DNA of 64,000 nucleotides from Sporolactobacillus sp. CQH2019 (lineage in GTDB: Bacteria; Bacillota; Bacilli; Bacillales; Sporolactobacillaceae). The first letter of the stretch is position 1, and the number at the start of each line of letters is the position of its first letter. The translations under genes and the position numbers were made by a program. Where the stretch lies: NCBI RefSeq assembly GCF_028765345.1, contig NZ_JARAJZ010000008.1:854-64853 (forward strand), given 5' to 3'. This document shows, one piece after another, positions 44,732 to 53,361 of the stretch. Under the pieces are notes generated by a model. The model was not told where the DNA came from. It saw nothing but the letters and a program-made list of their open reading frames with translations, and did no database searches.

Positions 44732-45571
44732 TCAGAACGATCCGTTCAGTTTGACTGCAAGCCCGGCCCTGTTCAGTATTTTTTTATAATCCCGAAGATC
44801 TTCCGTGTGCAGTTGCGCGGTATCTTTCATCGCATATTCACGGCCGAGTTCGGCATATTTTTTTAGTCCGTACTGATGAAACGGCAGCAATTCAACCTTT
44901 TTGACACCTATTTGATTGAACAGCCGGCCGAATTGGGCAGCATCGGCCAGTGAGTCGTTAAAATGAGGGATGACCGGAATCCTGACCAGAAGATCTTTGC
45001 CGGCTTCCAGTGCGATTTGCAGATTCTTAAGAATCAGTTCGTTATAAACGCCGGTGCCTTCATAATGCTTCTGACTGTTCCAATGTTTGACGTCAAAAAA
45101 CATAAAGTCCATGTACTGAATCAATGCTTTAAATATTTCCGGGCGTGCATAGCCGGATGTTTCACAGGCGAGATGGATTCCCTCTTTTTTAACGGCCTTT
45201 GCCAGTTCGATTGCAAACGGGGCCTGATTGAGCACTTCCCCTCCGGAGAAAGTAACGCCGCCTCCGGATTCCTCGTAATAGTCCCGATCCTGCATGATCG
45301 TCTTCATGATTTCCGCAACGGTTTTATATTCTCCGACGGTTGTGAAACCGCCGCGAACGTCGTCGCGCATTTGTTCGGAGCAGGCCCTCTGAGATTCGGG
45401 ATTGGCACACCAGATGCAGCGCAGCGGACAGCCTTTAAAAAAAACGACGGTCCGTATTCCGGGTCCATCATTGATACTGAATTTCTGAATATTGAAGATG
45501 AGACCTTTTGGACCGGAACGTGTCCGGTTATTTTTATCCTGCGGAAATGTGTTTCTTTTCAAATAACCCAC
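44732..45571 (-). CDS. Glycyl-radical-enzyme activating enzyme (radical SAM)
   Basis: A 279-residue radical SAM protein. GCPLRCIWCANPE (near residue 48) holds the CxxxCxxC motif that binds the 4Fe-4S cluster and SAM. GGGVTFSGGEVLNQ (near 103) is the GGE motif, and SINDGPGIRTVVFFKG precedes the cluster. Such enzymes put a radical on a glycine of their partner enzyme. The insert that usually carries two extra ferredoxin-type clusters is nearly absent, which resembles the short PflA-type activases. No intact partner is in the window; a partner remnant is at 46549-46629. The end overlaps no neighbour. Confidence 0.88.
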   Translation of the reverse strand: MGYLKRNTFPQDKNNRTRSGPKGLIFNIQKFSINDGPGIRTVVFFKGCPLRCIWCANPESQRACSEQMRDDVRGGFTTVGEYKTVAEIMKTIMQDRDYYEESGGGVTFSGGEVLNQAPFAIELAKAVKKEGIHLACETSGYARPEIFKALIQYMDFMFFDVKHWNSQKHYEGTGVYNELILKNLQIALEAGKDLLVRIPVIPHFNDSLADAAQFGRLFNQIGVKKVELLPFHQYGLKKYAELGREYAMKDTAQLHTEDLRDYKKILNRAGLAVKLNGSF

Positions 45572-45704
45572 CTCTTCTTAATTTTAACATAGCAATTTCG
45601 TTAGAAACATTAATAAGCTGTGAAAGAAGCGAAACGGCGCGACTGTTTGATCTCTGTATGATAAAATAGTGATATAAAAAACGAAGCAAGGAGAGATCTT
45701 CATT

Positions 45705-46463
45705 TTGGCTTTGGGATTAACGGAACGCGAAAACGATTTGCTGAATATTGTTAATGAACGGATCAAAATAGATGTCAATGAGCTGGCCGAACTGCTCAAT
45801 GTATCGAAAGTGACCATTCGAAAAGACCTGGATCGTCTGGAATCAAAAGGACTGCTTCAAAGGAAACACGGATATGCCGTGATCAACAATGCCGATAATG
45901 TCGGTTATCGGTTGGCCAAAAAGTACGATGTCAAAAAAAGGATTGCCCGGCTTGCCGCCCAATCGATTCATGATAATGAAACGATCATGATCGAATCCGG
46001 ATCAACCTGCGCTCTGCTGGCCGAGGAGATCGCGGCGACAAAACAGGACATAACTATTATCACCAATTCTTTCTTTATCGCTTCCTACATCGGCAGACAT
46101 CAAAGTGTTCGTATTATCCTGCTTGGCGGAACGTATCAGGAAGATTCACAGGTGACAGTCGGGCCGATTACGAAACAAAATTTAAGAGAATTTTTTGTCG
46201 ACAAGCTCTTCATCGGGACAGACGGTTTTGATCGAAAGATCGGCTTTTTCCAAAACGATATTATGAGGGCCGAAGTGGTACAGACAATGGCCCTATCCAG
46301 CAGGAAGACGATCATTCTCACGGATTCAAGCAAATTTTATCAAAAAAGTCTGGTCAAACAATTCAGCCTGAATGAAATTCAGGAGATTTATACCGATCGT
46401 GAGCTGGATGAAGATACGAACCGGTTTATTGCCGACAAAGGCGTAACTTTGCATCTTGCATAA
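45705..46463 (+). CDS. DeoR-family regulator
   Basis: A 252-residue repressor, divergent from the activase gene. Residues 5-60 are the DeoR helix-turn-helix (IKIDVNELAELLNVSKVTIR, KDLDRLESKGLLQRKHG). Residues 75-235 form the sugar-phosphate-binding domain with IMIESGSTCALLAEEI and KLFIGTDGF. The TTG start has AAGGAG upstream. It probably controls the activase and the glycyl-radical locus in response to a phosphorylated sugar. Confidence 0.88.
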   Translation: MALGLTERENDLLNIVNERIKIDVNELAELLNVSKVTIRKDLDRLESKGLLQRKHGYAVINNADNVGYRLAKKYDVKKRIARLAAQSIHDNETIMIESGSTCALLAEEIAATKQDITIITNSFFIASYIGRHQSVRIILLGGTYQEDSQVTVGPITKQNLREFFVDKLFIGTDGFDRKIGFFQNDIMRAEVVQTMALSSRKTIILTDSSKFYQKSLVKQFSLNEIQEIYTDRELDEDTNRFIADKGVTLHLA

Positions 46464-46548
46464 AAAACGAACAGCGATCACACCGGTACACTATTTTTTC
46501 TTCCCGGGAAAAGCTGATCAACACGCAGAACATCCCGGGAACCAGCGC

Positions 46549-46629
46549 GATTGGGTTGTCGGCGCGGCAGGCTATTCGGCGTTCTTCGCCGCCCTTTCGA
46601 AAGAAACACAGAATGAAGTCGGGAGCTGA
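46549..46629 (+). pseudogene. C-terminal remnant of a glycyl radical enzyme
   Basis: Twenty-six codons read DWVVGAAGYSAFFAALSK, then ETQNEVGS and a stop. Functional glycyl radical enzymes of the glycerol-dehydratase/YbiW type end with RVAGYSAFF...LSKxxQ, where the Gly of AGYSA carries the radical. The rest of the gene (normally about 800 residues) is missing and the Arg-Val before AGYSA is changed. This explains the orphan activase at 44732. Confidence 0.65.
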
Positions 46630-47023
46630 CTTTGTAAAGAACCAGGCAGTCAGATGACTCGATTCGGAGAGGACCTGTGCGGCAAAGTGCTGTCCGGCTC
46701 CCGTTACCGATCCTGAAGATGAGGCCGATTAATAAAAAGCCAAAAAAGCCCGGCGTGAAAAGTATCGGCAGGAAAAACGGCTGCCGCTTTTCCTGCCTGA
46801 TATTTTTCCCCGCTTCGAAGGGTGATCCGCTTTTTCAAAGAGGTTGTTACAGTCCAGGAACGGCCGCCGATTTTTAAAATGCCTGGCAGGGGAAGCGGCG
46901 GTCATCCGTATCTTTGACGGTCCGGATTTAAACCGGCGGTATCTGCGATCTTTAATTTTCGATAAAATCATGAAACATCGTTTAAATAAAGGTATATTCC
47001 AGCATTAAAGTGTTTGACGGAGA
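46630..47023. other. Non-coding region with a strong hairpin
   Basis: GGCAGGAAAA (46767-46776) pairs with TTTTCCTGCC (46788-46797), a perfect 10-bp stem with an 11-base loop, and ATATTTTTCC follows, so it may act as a terminator in either direction. No gene is supported; the sequence is probably decayed coding DNA. Confidence 0.45.
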
Positions 47024-47035
47024 GCACAATTGTGC
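47024..47035. promoter_or_regulatory. SorC operator, copy 1
   Basis: Perfect palindrome GCACAATTGTGC, 31 bp before the sorC-type gene. The CACAATTGTGC core occurs again at 48164-48174 before the aldolase gene. Confidence 0.65.
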
Positions 47036-47066
47036 AGACTGATTTGGGGGATTAAAGGAGGGCGCT

Positions 47067-48008
47067 ATGGAAAAAGATAAAAGAAGGCTTTTAACCAAAG
47101 TGGCTTATCTCTATTATATCAAGGAAAAAACGCAGAACGAGATTGCCGGCGAACTGGGTATTTACCGGACGACAATCAGCCGCATGTTGAAAAAGGCCCG
47201 GTCCGAAGGGATTGTCGACATTCAGATCCGCGATTTTGATCCGCAGGCCTTTGAACTGGAAGTTCAGCTGCAGAAAAGATTTGCTTTGAAAGATGCTGTT
47301 GTGATTCCGACCGGTGCCGATGATACAGAAAAAGAAAAAGAAGACAAGCTGGCTGAGGAGGCTGCCTATTATTTAAAGCATCTAATCAAGAATGATGAAA
47401 TTATCGGCTTAAGTTGGGGCTCCAATCTGGCAGCCATGATCGGCAAACTGAAGGGAAATAAAAAAACAAACGCGACGTTTGTCCCATTGGTCGGCGGGCC
47501 GAGCCATATTAATTCACGCTATCACGTCAACGCCATCATTTACGATCTGTCCCGCCACTTTGGCGGAGAGTGCGTATTTATCAATGCGGGGGCGATTCAG
47601 GATTCCCGGCTTTTGCGCGACGGCATCATGAAATCGCGCGATTTTCAGAAATTCAGGGATTACTGGAATCGCCTGGACATTGCGATGTTCGGTATCGGCG
47701 GCCCCCTGGAAAGCAGCACGAGCAGCTGGCGCAATTTTATGACACAGGCCGACCAGAAGAGCCTGATTAACCGTCATGCAATCGGCGACTGCTGCTGCCA
47801 ATTTTTTGATTCGGAAGGCCGTCTTATAAAAGAAGGATTATATAACCGTACCATTGGCATTAAACCGGAATTGCTGGCAAAAGTTCCGTATTCGGTCGGT
47901 GTAGCGCGCTCGAAAGTTAAGGCACCGTCCATCCGTGCGCTGTTAAAAACCGATTTTATGAACACACTGATTACGGACGATGAAACAGTACGGGAGATAT
48001 TAAAATGA
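47067..48008 (+). CDS. SorC-family sugar-binding regulator
   Basis: A 313-residue transcription factor. Residues 1-55 are a sigma-like helix-turn-helix (LTKVAYLYYIKEKTQNEIAG, LGIYRTTISRMLKKAR). The rest is the sugar-phosphate-binding domain (IIGLSWGSNLAAMIGKLKG, FVPLVGGPSHINSRYHVNAI, LDIAMFGIGGPLESS). Members respond to phosphorylated sugars. AAAGGAGGGCGCT precedes the ATG. The operator copies before this gene and the aldolase gene suggest that it controls itself and the aldolase. Confidence 0.88.
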   Translation: MEKDKRRLLTKVAYLYYIKEKTQNEIAGELGIYRTTISRMLKKARSEGIVDIQIRDFDPQAFELEVQLQKRFALKDAVVIPTGADDTEKEKEDKLAEEAAYYLKHLIKNDEIIGLSWGSNLAAMIGKLKGNKKTNATFVPLVGGPSHINSRYHVNAIIYDLSRHFGGECVFINAGAIQDSRLLRDGIMKSRDFQKFRDYWNRLDIAMFGIGGPLESSTSSWRNFMTQADQKSLINRHAIGDCCCQFFDSEGRLIKEGLYNRTIGIKPELLAKVPYSVGVARSKVKAPSIRALLKTDFMNTLITDDETVREILK

Positions 48009-48162
48009 ACTACATATGTGCAATTTCTGCTTCTTTTTATAGCTTATCTTTCCTTTCAAATCGGCATTTCTGAATGATATCTGAAATTATTTCAAGTGAT
48101 ATGTCTGTAAAAACTGTGTTTTCGTGCTACTATTTAGCTGTGGGCAGGCTGAACCTGATAAA

Positions 48163-48174
48163 TCACAATTGTGC
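48163..48174. promoter_or_regulatory. SorC operator, copy 2
   Basis: TCACAATTGTGC, sharing the 11-base core CACAATTGTGC with 47025-47035. It lies about 25 bp before the aldolase start. Confidence 0.6.
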
Positions 48175-48199
48175 ATTATCTTACAAGGGAGTGTTGCAA

Positions 48200-48904
48200 A
48201 TGGAATTTCTGTTGGATTCAATTCATCTGGCTTCAATAAAAAAATACGTCGGCATCATTCCGCTGGCCGGCGTGACTTCCAATCCGTCGATCGTAAAAAA
48301 GGAAGGCAAAATCGACTTATTCAGGCATTTAAATGAAGTCCGTTCGCTCATCGGAGCCGATGCGACATTGCACGTTCAGGTTGTTGCCGACAATCCCGAC
48401 GGCATCGTCCGGGATGCTCATGCCATTCTCGACAATGTCGACGATCGTGTATTCATTAAAATACCCGTCACCGAGGCCGGCCTGACAGCTATAAAAAGGT
48501 TAAAAAAGGAAAATATAAATGTCACTGCCACGGCCGTTTATTCGAAATTTCAAGGCTATCTGGCGCTTGAAGCCGGTGCCGACTACATCGCACCGTATTT
48601 TAACCGAATGGAAAACATGAACATTGATTCAAAAGCAGTCATCGCCGAATTGGCTAAAGCAATTGAACGGCAGCACAGCCGCACCAAAATCCTGGCGGCG
48701 AGCTTTAAAAATGTCGGTCAGGTAAACGCGGCATTTGAAGCCGGCGCTCAGGCCGCGACGATGGGTGCGGATATTCTTGCCAACGCCCTGGGCCTGCCGG
48801 CAATCAGGCAGGCGGTCGACGATTTCACCGCGGACTGGGAATCCGTTTTCGGCAAAGGTGAAAAAGTCTATACGCTGGCTGAAAATAACGAAGGTGTCCG
48901 TTGA
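48200..48904 (+). CDS. Fructose-6-phosphate aldolase / transaldolase-like protein
   Basis: A 234-residue TIM-barrel enzyme from ATG 48200 (AAGGGAG upstream). IPLAGVTSNPSIVKKEGK near the start, VFIKIPVTEAGL with the Schiff-base Lys (near 91), and ILAASFKNVGQVNAAFEAGA are the TalB/FSA family landmarks. Length is typical of the short FSA/TalC group. In other bacteria talC/fsa genes lie with glycyl radical enzymes and their activases, as the remnant locus here shows. Confidence 0.88.
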   Translation: MEFLLDSIHLASIKKYVGIIPLAGVTSNPSIVKKEGKIDLFRHLNEVRSLIGADATLHVQVVADNPDGIVRDAHAILDNVDDRVFIKIPVTEAGLTAIKRLKKENINVTATAVYSKFQGYLALEAGADYIAPYFNRMENMNIDSKAVIAELAKAIERQHSRTKILAASFKNVGQVNAAFEAGAQAATMGADILANALGLPAIRQAVDDFTADWESVFGKGEKVYTLAENNEGVR

Positions 48905-48944
48905 GTGATCTGTACGGCTGAAACTCAGATCAGCCGGGGCGACG

Positions 48945-48978
48945 GAGCCCGCACCGATGGTTGGGGCGGGCTCTTTTT
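48945..48978 (+). terminator. Terminator after the aldolase gene
   Basis: GAGCCCGC (48945-48952) pairs with GCGGGCTC (48966-48973), followed by five T. Confidence 0.88.
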
Positions 48979-49133
48979 ACTGCCTGCTTTTTTTGAAAAA
49001 TGTGCCAAAGAGGCGCGAAAAACACATGATTGCCGGTCTCTCTTTCTGCTTTGCCGATGAGCGGGCAGTTATCGGCATGAGGCGTTTTCGGCATTCGCCG
49101 GCGCAGGTTAACGGCAATGGCTGCTTTTCGTTT

Positions 49134-49619
49134 TTATTTTACCTGTTCAATCAAGGCCGCATATTCCGTATGCCGTTTCTCCCAGTTTTCTTTTGGAAAA
49201 TCGGCATGGACGTGTTCGTTCAGCAAATCGATCAGCATGTCGAGGCAGACGTGCCATCCGGCCAGATCTTTTGCAGTATGCTCGTTAATTGCCGGAAGAG
49301 ACTCTTTCAGCACGAGTAAGCAGCCGTCTGCCTCAGGGTACAGCTCGAAGCGCACGCGACCGTCGCCCCATTCGAACTCTAAAACAGAGTTTTCCCGGCA
49401 GTCCGTTATTTTGATTGCGAAAGAAGCTCCCGTGCCGTCATTCATATTGAATTGAATCATCCCTCCGCTCCGGAGGCCGGCTATTTTCAAATTAGGCATC
49501 CATTTCTCTAATTTCTCATTTTGTGTCAGGGCAGCCCATACTTCCTGCAGCGGATGATGAAGCAGACGATCAAAACGGGCAATATACCTGTCGTTAACTT
49601 TTTGCACAGCAGCAAGCAC
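49134..49619 (-). CDS. SRPBCC/AHSA1-type protein
   Basis: A 161-residue START-like protein. FDRLLHHPLQEVWAALTQNE, LEKWMPNLKIAGLRSGGMIQ and LEFEWGDGRVRFELYPEADG fit the AHSA1/CalC family of small ligand-binding folds. The GTG start has AAGGAGG eight bases upstream. Ligand and role are unknown. Confidence 0.82.
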   Translation of the reverse strand: MLAAVQKVNDRYIARFDRLLHHPLQEVWAALTQNEKLEKWMPNLKIAGLRSGGMIQFNMNDGTGASFAIKITDCRENSVLEFEWGDGRVRFELYPEADGCLLVLKESLPAINEHTAKDLAGWHVCLDMLIDLLNEHVHADFPKENWEKRHTEYAALIEQVK

Positions 49620-49985
49620 CTGTTATGCCTCCTTATATTCAGAGCCTTTTTAATTGTTGATTCGGCAAGATCAGCCGAAAATCCTGCCCGTATCATTTTT
49701 ATTCGCTGCTTTTCTGTACAGAATTTAATTCTGCGCTTCCTCCGTCTGTACGGTTACCCGGGAAACCGCGCTCGGCTTTTCGATCTTATGCGGCGCTGCC
49801 GGCCCGGAAACGGGCACCGGTACAGGTATACAGGAGAAAGAGCAGGCAATAGCCGCTAAAATTTGGTGATTGACAGCGGTATGCAATATGTTCATAATTA
49901 GTCATAGTCTTGTGAAACGTTTTTCTCCGAACGGTCGAAACGGCTGGCATATAGCTGATTTTGTGAACGGGCGGGTTAAAATCGG
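49620..49985. other. Non-coding region before the tRNA-Leu relic
   Basis: No gene is supported. Several short frames exist without ribosome binding sites. The region ends with the degenerate tRNA-Leu fragment. Confidence 0.4.
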
Positions 49986-50037
49986 GATTCAAAATCGGCT
50001 TCCGCCAATGTAGGAGATTCGACCCCGACCGCCGATA
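49986..50037 (+). repeat. Degenerate tRNA-Leu 3' half, likely old attachment site
   Basis: Aligns without gaps to the 52-bp tRNA-Leu part of attL (862-913). TCAAAATCG, TTCCGC and TTCGACCCCGACC are identical, while the variable arm differs. No tRNA 5' half is present. It looks like a decayed attR-type site from an earlier or different element at a tRNA-Leu gene. Confidence 0.7.
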
Positions 50038-50197
50038 CATACCTTTTTGGAAGAGCGCTGGATGACGCTTTTTTTTGATCTTTTATTTTATAATCCGATT
50101 TTCGATTGTTTTTCCGCAATGCGTGCCATGGATATGTGAACGGGCATTCAGATTTCCCCGCGTGCATGTGCCCCGATGTTGCGGGAGTCGCATTGAC

Positions 50198-51067
50198 ATG
50201 TACGAGGCTGCGTTTGAGAAATTAAGGTGGCAAAAGAGATTGAATAGCGAGCGTGTCAAACCGTTTTTAAAATGGGCGGGCGGCAAACGGAGAATGCTTG
50301 CCGATATCCGCAGCTGTGTCCCTCAGCATTTTCGCCGGTACTACGAACCCTTTGTCGGAGCGGGAGCGGTTTTATTCGATCTGCAGCCCGCCGATGCAGT
50401 GATTAACGATATTAATGAAGAGCTGATGAATGTCTATCGGGTGATACAGAGCGACGTCGAGGGCCTGATCAAGGATTTGGAGAAACACCGCAATGAAAAG
50501 AGCTACTACTATAAAATCCGCGATCTGGATCTGAATGAAGATTATCAGAAAATGTCCGATCTTGAAAAGGCGTCGCGTATTATTTATTTGAATAAAACCT
50601 GTTTCAACGGGCTGTTTCGTGTCAACAAGGAAGGGCATTTTAATGTTCCCTTCGGAAAGTACAGCCGGCCCAATATTGTCAATGAGAGGACATTGAGAGG
50701 GGTCAGCCGCTATTTCCGCGAAAACCGCGTGAAAATAATGGCGACCGATTTTGCTGAAGCAGTGGAAGATGCAGAGGAAGGAGATTTTGTCTATCTGGAT
50801 TCTCCGTATGATCCGCTTTCGACAACATCTTACTTCACAAGCTACAGTAATGACGGATTTACCAAAAAAGATCAGATCAGGCTGCATGATTTATTTGCGG
50901 ATCTGGATCGCCGCGGGACTCTCGTTTTGATGAGTAATTCGGCGACGCCTTTTATTAAGCAGATGTACAATAATTATCATATTACTTTTTCCTCGACGAG
51001 CCGTCTGATCAATGCCGACGGCAGCAAGAGAGGGAGAATTGATGAGGTCCTTGTGACCAACTATTAA
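50198..51067 (+). CDS. Dam-like DNA adenine methyltransferase
   Basis: A 289-residue D12-class enzyme from ATG 50198; GGGAG is 11 bases upstream. FLKWAGGKRRMLADIRSCVP with the SAM-binding WAGGK, YYEPFVGAGAVLFDL (motif I) and YLDSPYDPLS (motif IV, DPPY variant) are all present. It methylates adenine N6 in DNA, with GATC the most likely target by family. No restriction endonuclease gene is next to it. It begins 160 bp after the tRNA-Leu relic, so it may have come with an element. Confidence 0.88.
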   Translation: MYEAAFEKLRWQKRLNSERVKPFLKWAGGKRRMLADIRSCVPQHFRRYYEPFVGAGAVLFDLQPADAVINDINEELMNVYRVIQSDVEGLIKDLEKHRNEKSYYYKIRDLDLNEDYQKMSDLEKASRIIYLNKTCFNGLFRVNKEGHFNVPFGKYSRPNIVNERTLRGVSRYFRENRVKIMATDFAEAVEDAEEGDFVYLDSPYDPLSTTSYFTSYSNDGFTKKDQIRLHDLFADLDRRGTLVLMSNSATPFIKQMYNNYHITFSSTSRLINADGSKRGRIDEVLVTNY

Positions 51068-51237
51068 AAAAGCTCAAGTCTAAGTTCCGAAAATTTTCGC
51101 TTCCGGCCGCTTAAGAAAAAATTAAGAATCAAGCATGATAATGATTCTATGATTTTTATAGCGCCGACGATAGCGGACAGGGCGGCCCGATCCGGAACGG
51201 CCCGAATGTCCGGGGCGAAGATTTGGAGGAATAGTCT

Positions 51238-53361
51238 TTGAAAAAAAAGACCGGGCACTTTGATTTCTTATTACTTGGAGTTGTGGCTCTCTCGGCTTTT
51301 CTGAATCTGTATCTTCTGAACCATGCGAGTTCGAATGAATACTACACCGTTGCCGTAAAGAGTATGATGAAAAATTTTCATAACTTCTTTTTCGCTTCAT
51401 TTGACCCGGCCGGCTTTATCACGGTTGACAAACCGCCTGTTGCTTTATGGATTCAGGTCTTAAGCGCGAAAATTTTCGGACTGAGCAATTTCAGCGTGCT
51501 GTTTCCGGAAGCCCTGGCCGGAGTCGCCTCCGTGGCTTTGCTGTATGTCCTTGTAAAAGATAAGTTCGGAAAAACGGCTGCTTTTATTTCAGGACTGGTT
51601 CTGGCAACGACGCCGATCTTCGTGGCTATCGTGCGTACGAACAACGTCGACAGCATCCTGATTTTCGTTCTGCTGGCGGCGGCATGGGCATTGATGCGGG
51701 CCGTTGACAAAGGCAGGATGCGCTGGCTGGTGGTCAGCGTGATTCTGGTCGGAGTCGGGTTCAACGTGAAAATGCTTGAGGCCTTCATGGTGCTTCCGGC
51801 CATTTATCTGTATTATTGGATTGCAATGAAAACGACCTGGCGAAAACGTCTCCTGCATCTGACGGTTGCCACCGTCGTTCTTCTTGCCGTTTCTTTTTCC
51901 TGGGCCACGGCTGTTGAGCTGATTCCCGCAAACGATCGTCCTTACATCGGCAGCAGTCAGACCAATTCGGTTTTTGAACTGGCTTTTGGATATAACGGTG
52001 TATCCCGTCTCACGGGCCAGCAGGGACATGGAAATCAGGCCGGCGGTTCCCGGCAGCCTGATTTAGGCGGGCAGCAGACAGGCAGCGATGCACAGCGAAC
52101 CGGTACGTTCGGCAGCCGGAGCGGCACAACGGCAAACGGGTCGCAGAACAGCCGGTCCCAGTCTGCACAAACGGGCGGGTCTGCCGACCGGCCGGCACAG
52201 ATGGCAGGGAACGGGCAGGCCGGCGGAATGTTTAACACCGGCCAGGCAGGGCTGTTTCGCTTATTCTCGCAGGCTCTTTCCAGTCAGGCCAGTTGGCTGC
52301 TGCCCTTTATTCTTTTCGGAATCGTCGGTCTTGTTGTCTCGTTCCTGCGCCTGCGCAAGCTGACCAGACAGGGTCAGTTTGCCGTTTTCTGGCTGGGATG
52401 GCTCATTCCGATGATGGCCTTTTTCAGCGTGGCCGGTTTCTTCCATCAATATTATCTCAGCATAATGGGTCCGGCAATCGGCGCGCTGACGGGCATTGCT
52501 TTTACAGTCCTGTGGAAATTTTACAGAGCAGAACGGGAAAATTGGACGAGCTGGCTGCTTCCGGCCGCACTTCTTGTGACGATGCTTTTTGAAGCTTTGA
52601 TTCTTTATCAGAACAGTCTGCCCAATCAATGGATTTATCTGGCGGTTGCAGGAGGCCTGATCCTGTTTGCGGTCTCCGCCGCTTTCCGCGGCCAGGACAG
52701 ACGGAGCAGCCAGGTGTATGCCGCTGCGGCGGGTCTGATTATTTTGCTTGTTGCTCCGATTTACTGGACGTTGCCGTCGACCTTTAATCAGACAAACAGT
52801 TCGATTCCTGTCGCGGGCCCGAGTTCATCTCAATTCGGCGGGAACGGAGGCGGCTCGGCTCAGTTCGCTGCCCGGCAGAACCGCGAGTTCGGCGGACAAT
52901 TCCAGAATGGCGAACGGCCTGCCGGGTCCGGACTGCCGGCTTTATCGGCAGACAGAGTGCGGCAGATGCGGTTCGGCTCTCCCCAGGGAGGCGGAATGAA
53001 CGGACAAGTGGACAAGAAATTGCTCAGTTATCTTGAAAAACATGATAAGGGTGAAAAATTCATTCTGGCCGTCCAGAGTGCCCAGTCCGCTTATTCGATC
53101 ATGCTGAATACCAATTACGCCGTTATGGCGATGGGCGGATTTCAGGGCAGCGATCCGGCCGTGGATGCTGCCAAACTTGCCAAAATGGCCAGGGCGGGCG
53201 AAGTGAAGTATTTTCTGATTTCCGGCGGGAATCGCATGGGATCGAACCAGAGTGTCCTGCAGTGGATTGAGAAAAACTGCAGCAAGGTGCCGGCCAGCGA
53301 GTGGTCTTCGGGGAACTCGCAGCAGGCGGGCGGACAGACGCTCTATGTTTATAAAGGTTAG
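51238..53361 (+). CDS. PMT-family membrane glycosyltransferase (YkcB-like)
   Basis: A 707-residue membrane protein with about 12 membrane segments. The first outer loop has NEYYTVAVKSMMKNFHNFFF and TVDKPPVALWIQ, with conserved residues of ArnT/PMT-type enzymes that use lipid-linked sugar. Residues about 255-335 and 530-600 are Gly/Gln/Ser/Asn-rich low-complexity insertions in outer loops. The C-terminal extracellular domain (FILAVQSAQSAYSIMLNTNY) is typical of YkcA/YkcB proteins. TTTGGAGGAATAG precedes the TTG start. It probably adds a sugar to a surface polymer or lipid; the substrate is unknown. Confidence 0.85.
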   Translation: MKKKTGHFDFLLLGVVALSAFLNLYLLNHASSNEYYTVAVKSMMKNFHNFFFASFDPAGFITVDKPPVALWIQVLSAKIFGLSNFSVLFPEALAGVASVALLYVLVKDKFGKTAAFISGLVLATTPIFVAIVRTNNVDSILIFVLLAAAWALMRAVDKGRMRWLVVSVILVGVGFNVKMLEAFMVLPAIYLYYWIAMKTTWRKRLLHLTVATVVLLAVSFSWATAVELIPANDRPYIGSSQTNSVFELAFGYNGVSRLTGQQGHGNQAGGSRQPDLGGQQTGSDAQRTGTFGSRSGTTANGSQNSRSQSAQTGGSADRPAQMAGNGQAGGMFNTGQAGLFRLFSQALSSQASWLLPFILFGIVGLVVSFLRLRKLTRQGQFAVFWLGWLIPMMAFFSVAGFFHQYYLSIMGPAIGALTGIAFTVLWKFYRAERENWTSWLLPAALLVTMLFEALILYQNSLPNQWIYLAVAGGLILFAVSAAFRGQDRRSSQVYAAAAGLIILLVAPIYWTLPSTFNQTNSSIPVAGPSSSQFGGNGGGSAQFAARQNREFGGQFQNGERPAGSGLPALSADRVRQMRFGSPQGGGMNGQVDKKLLSYLEKHDKGEKFILAVQSAQSAYSIMLNTNYAVMAMGGFQGSDPAVDAAKLAKMARAGEVKYFLISGGNRMGSNQSVLQWIEKNCSKVPASEWSSGNSQQAGGQTLYVYKG

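Noticed and set aside
46677-46971. Short frames on both strands around 46.8 kb
   Set aside because: They overlap a strong hairpin and have no supporting start signals.
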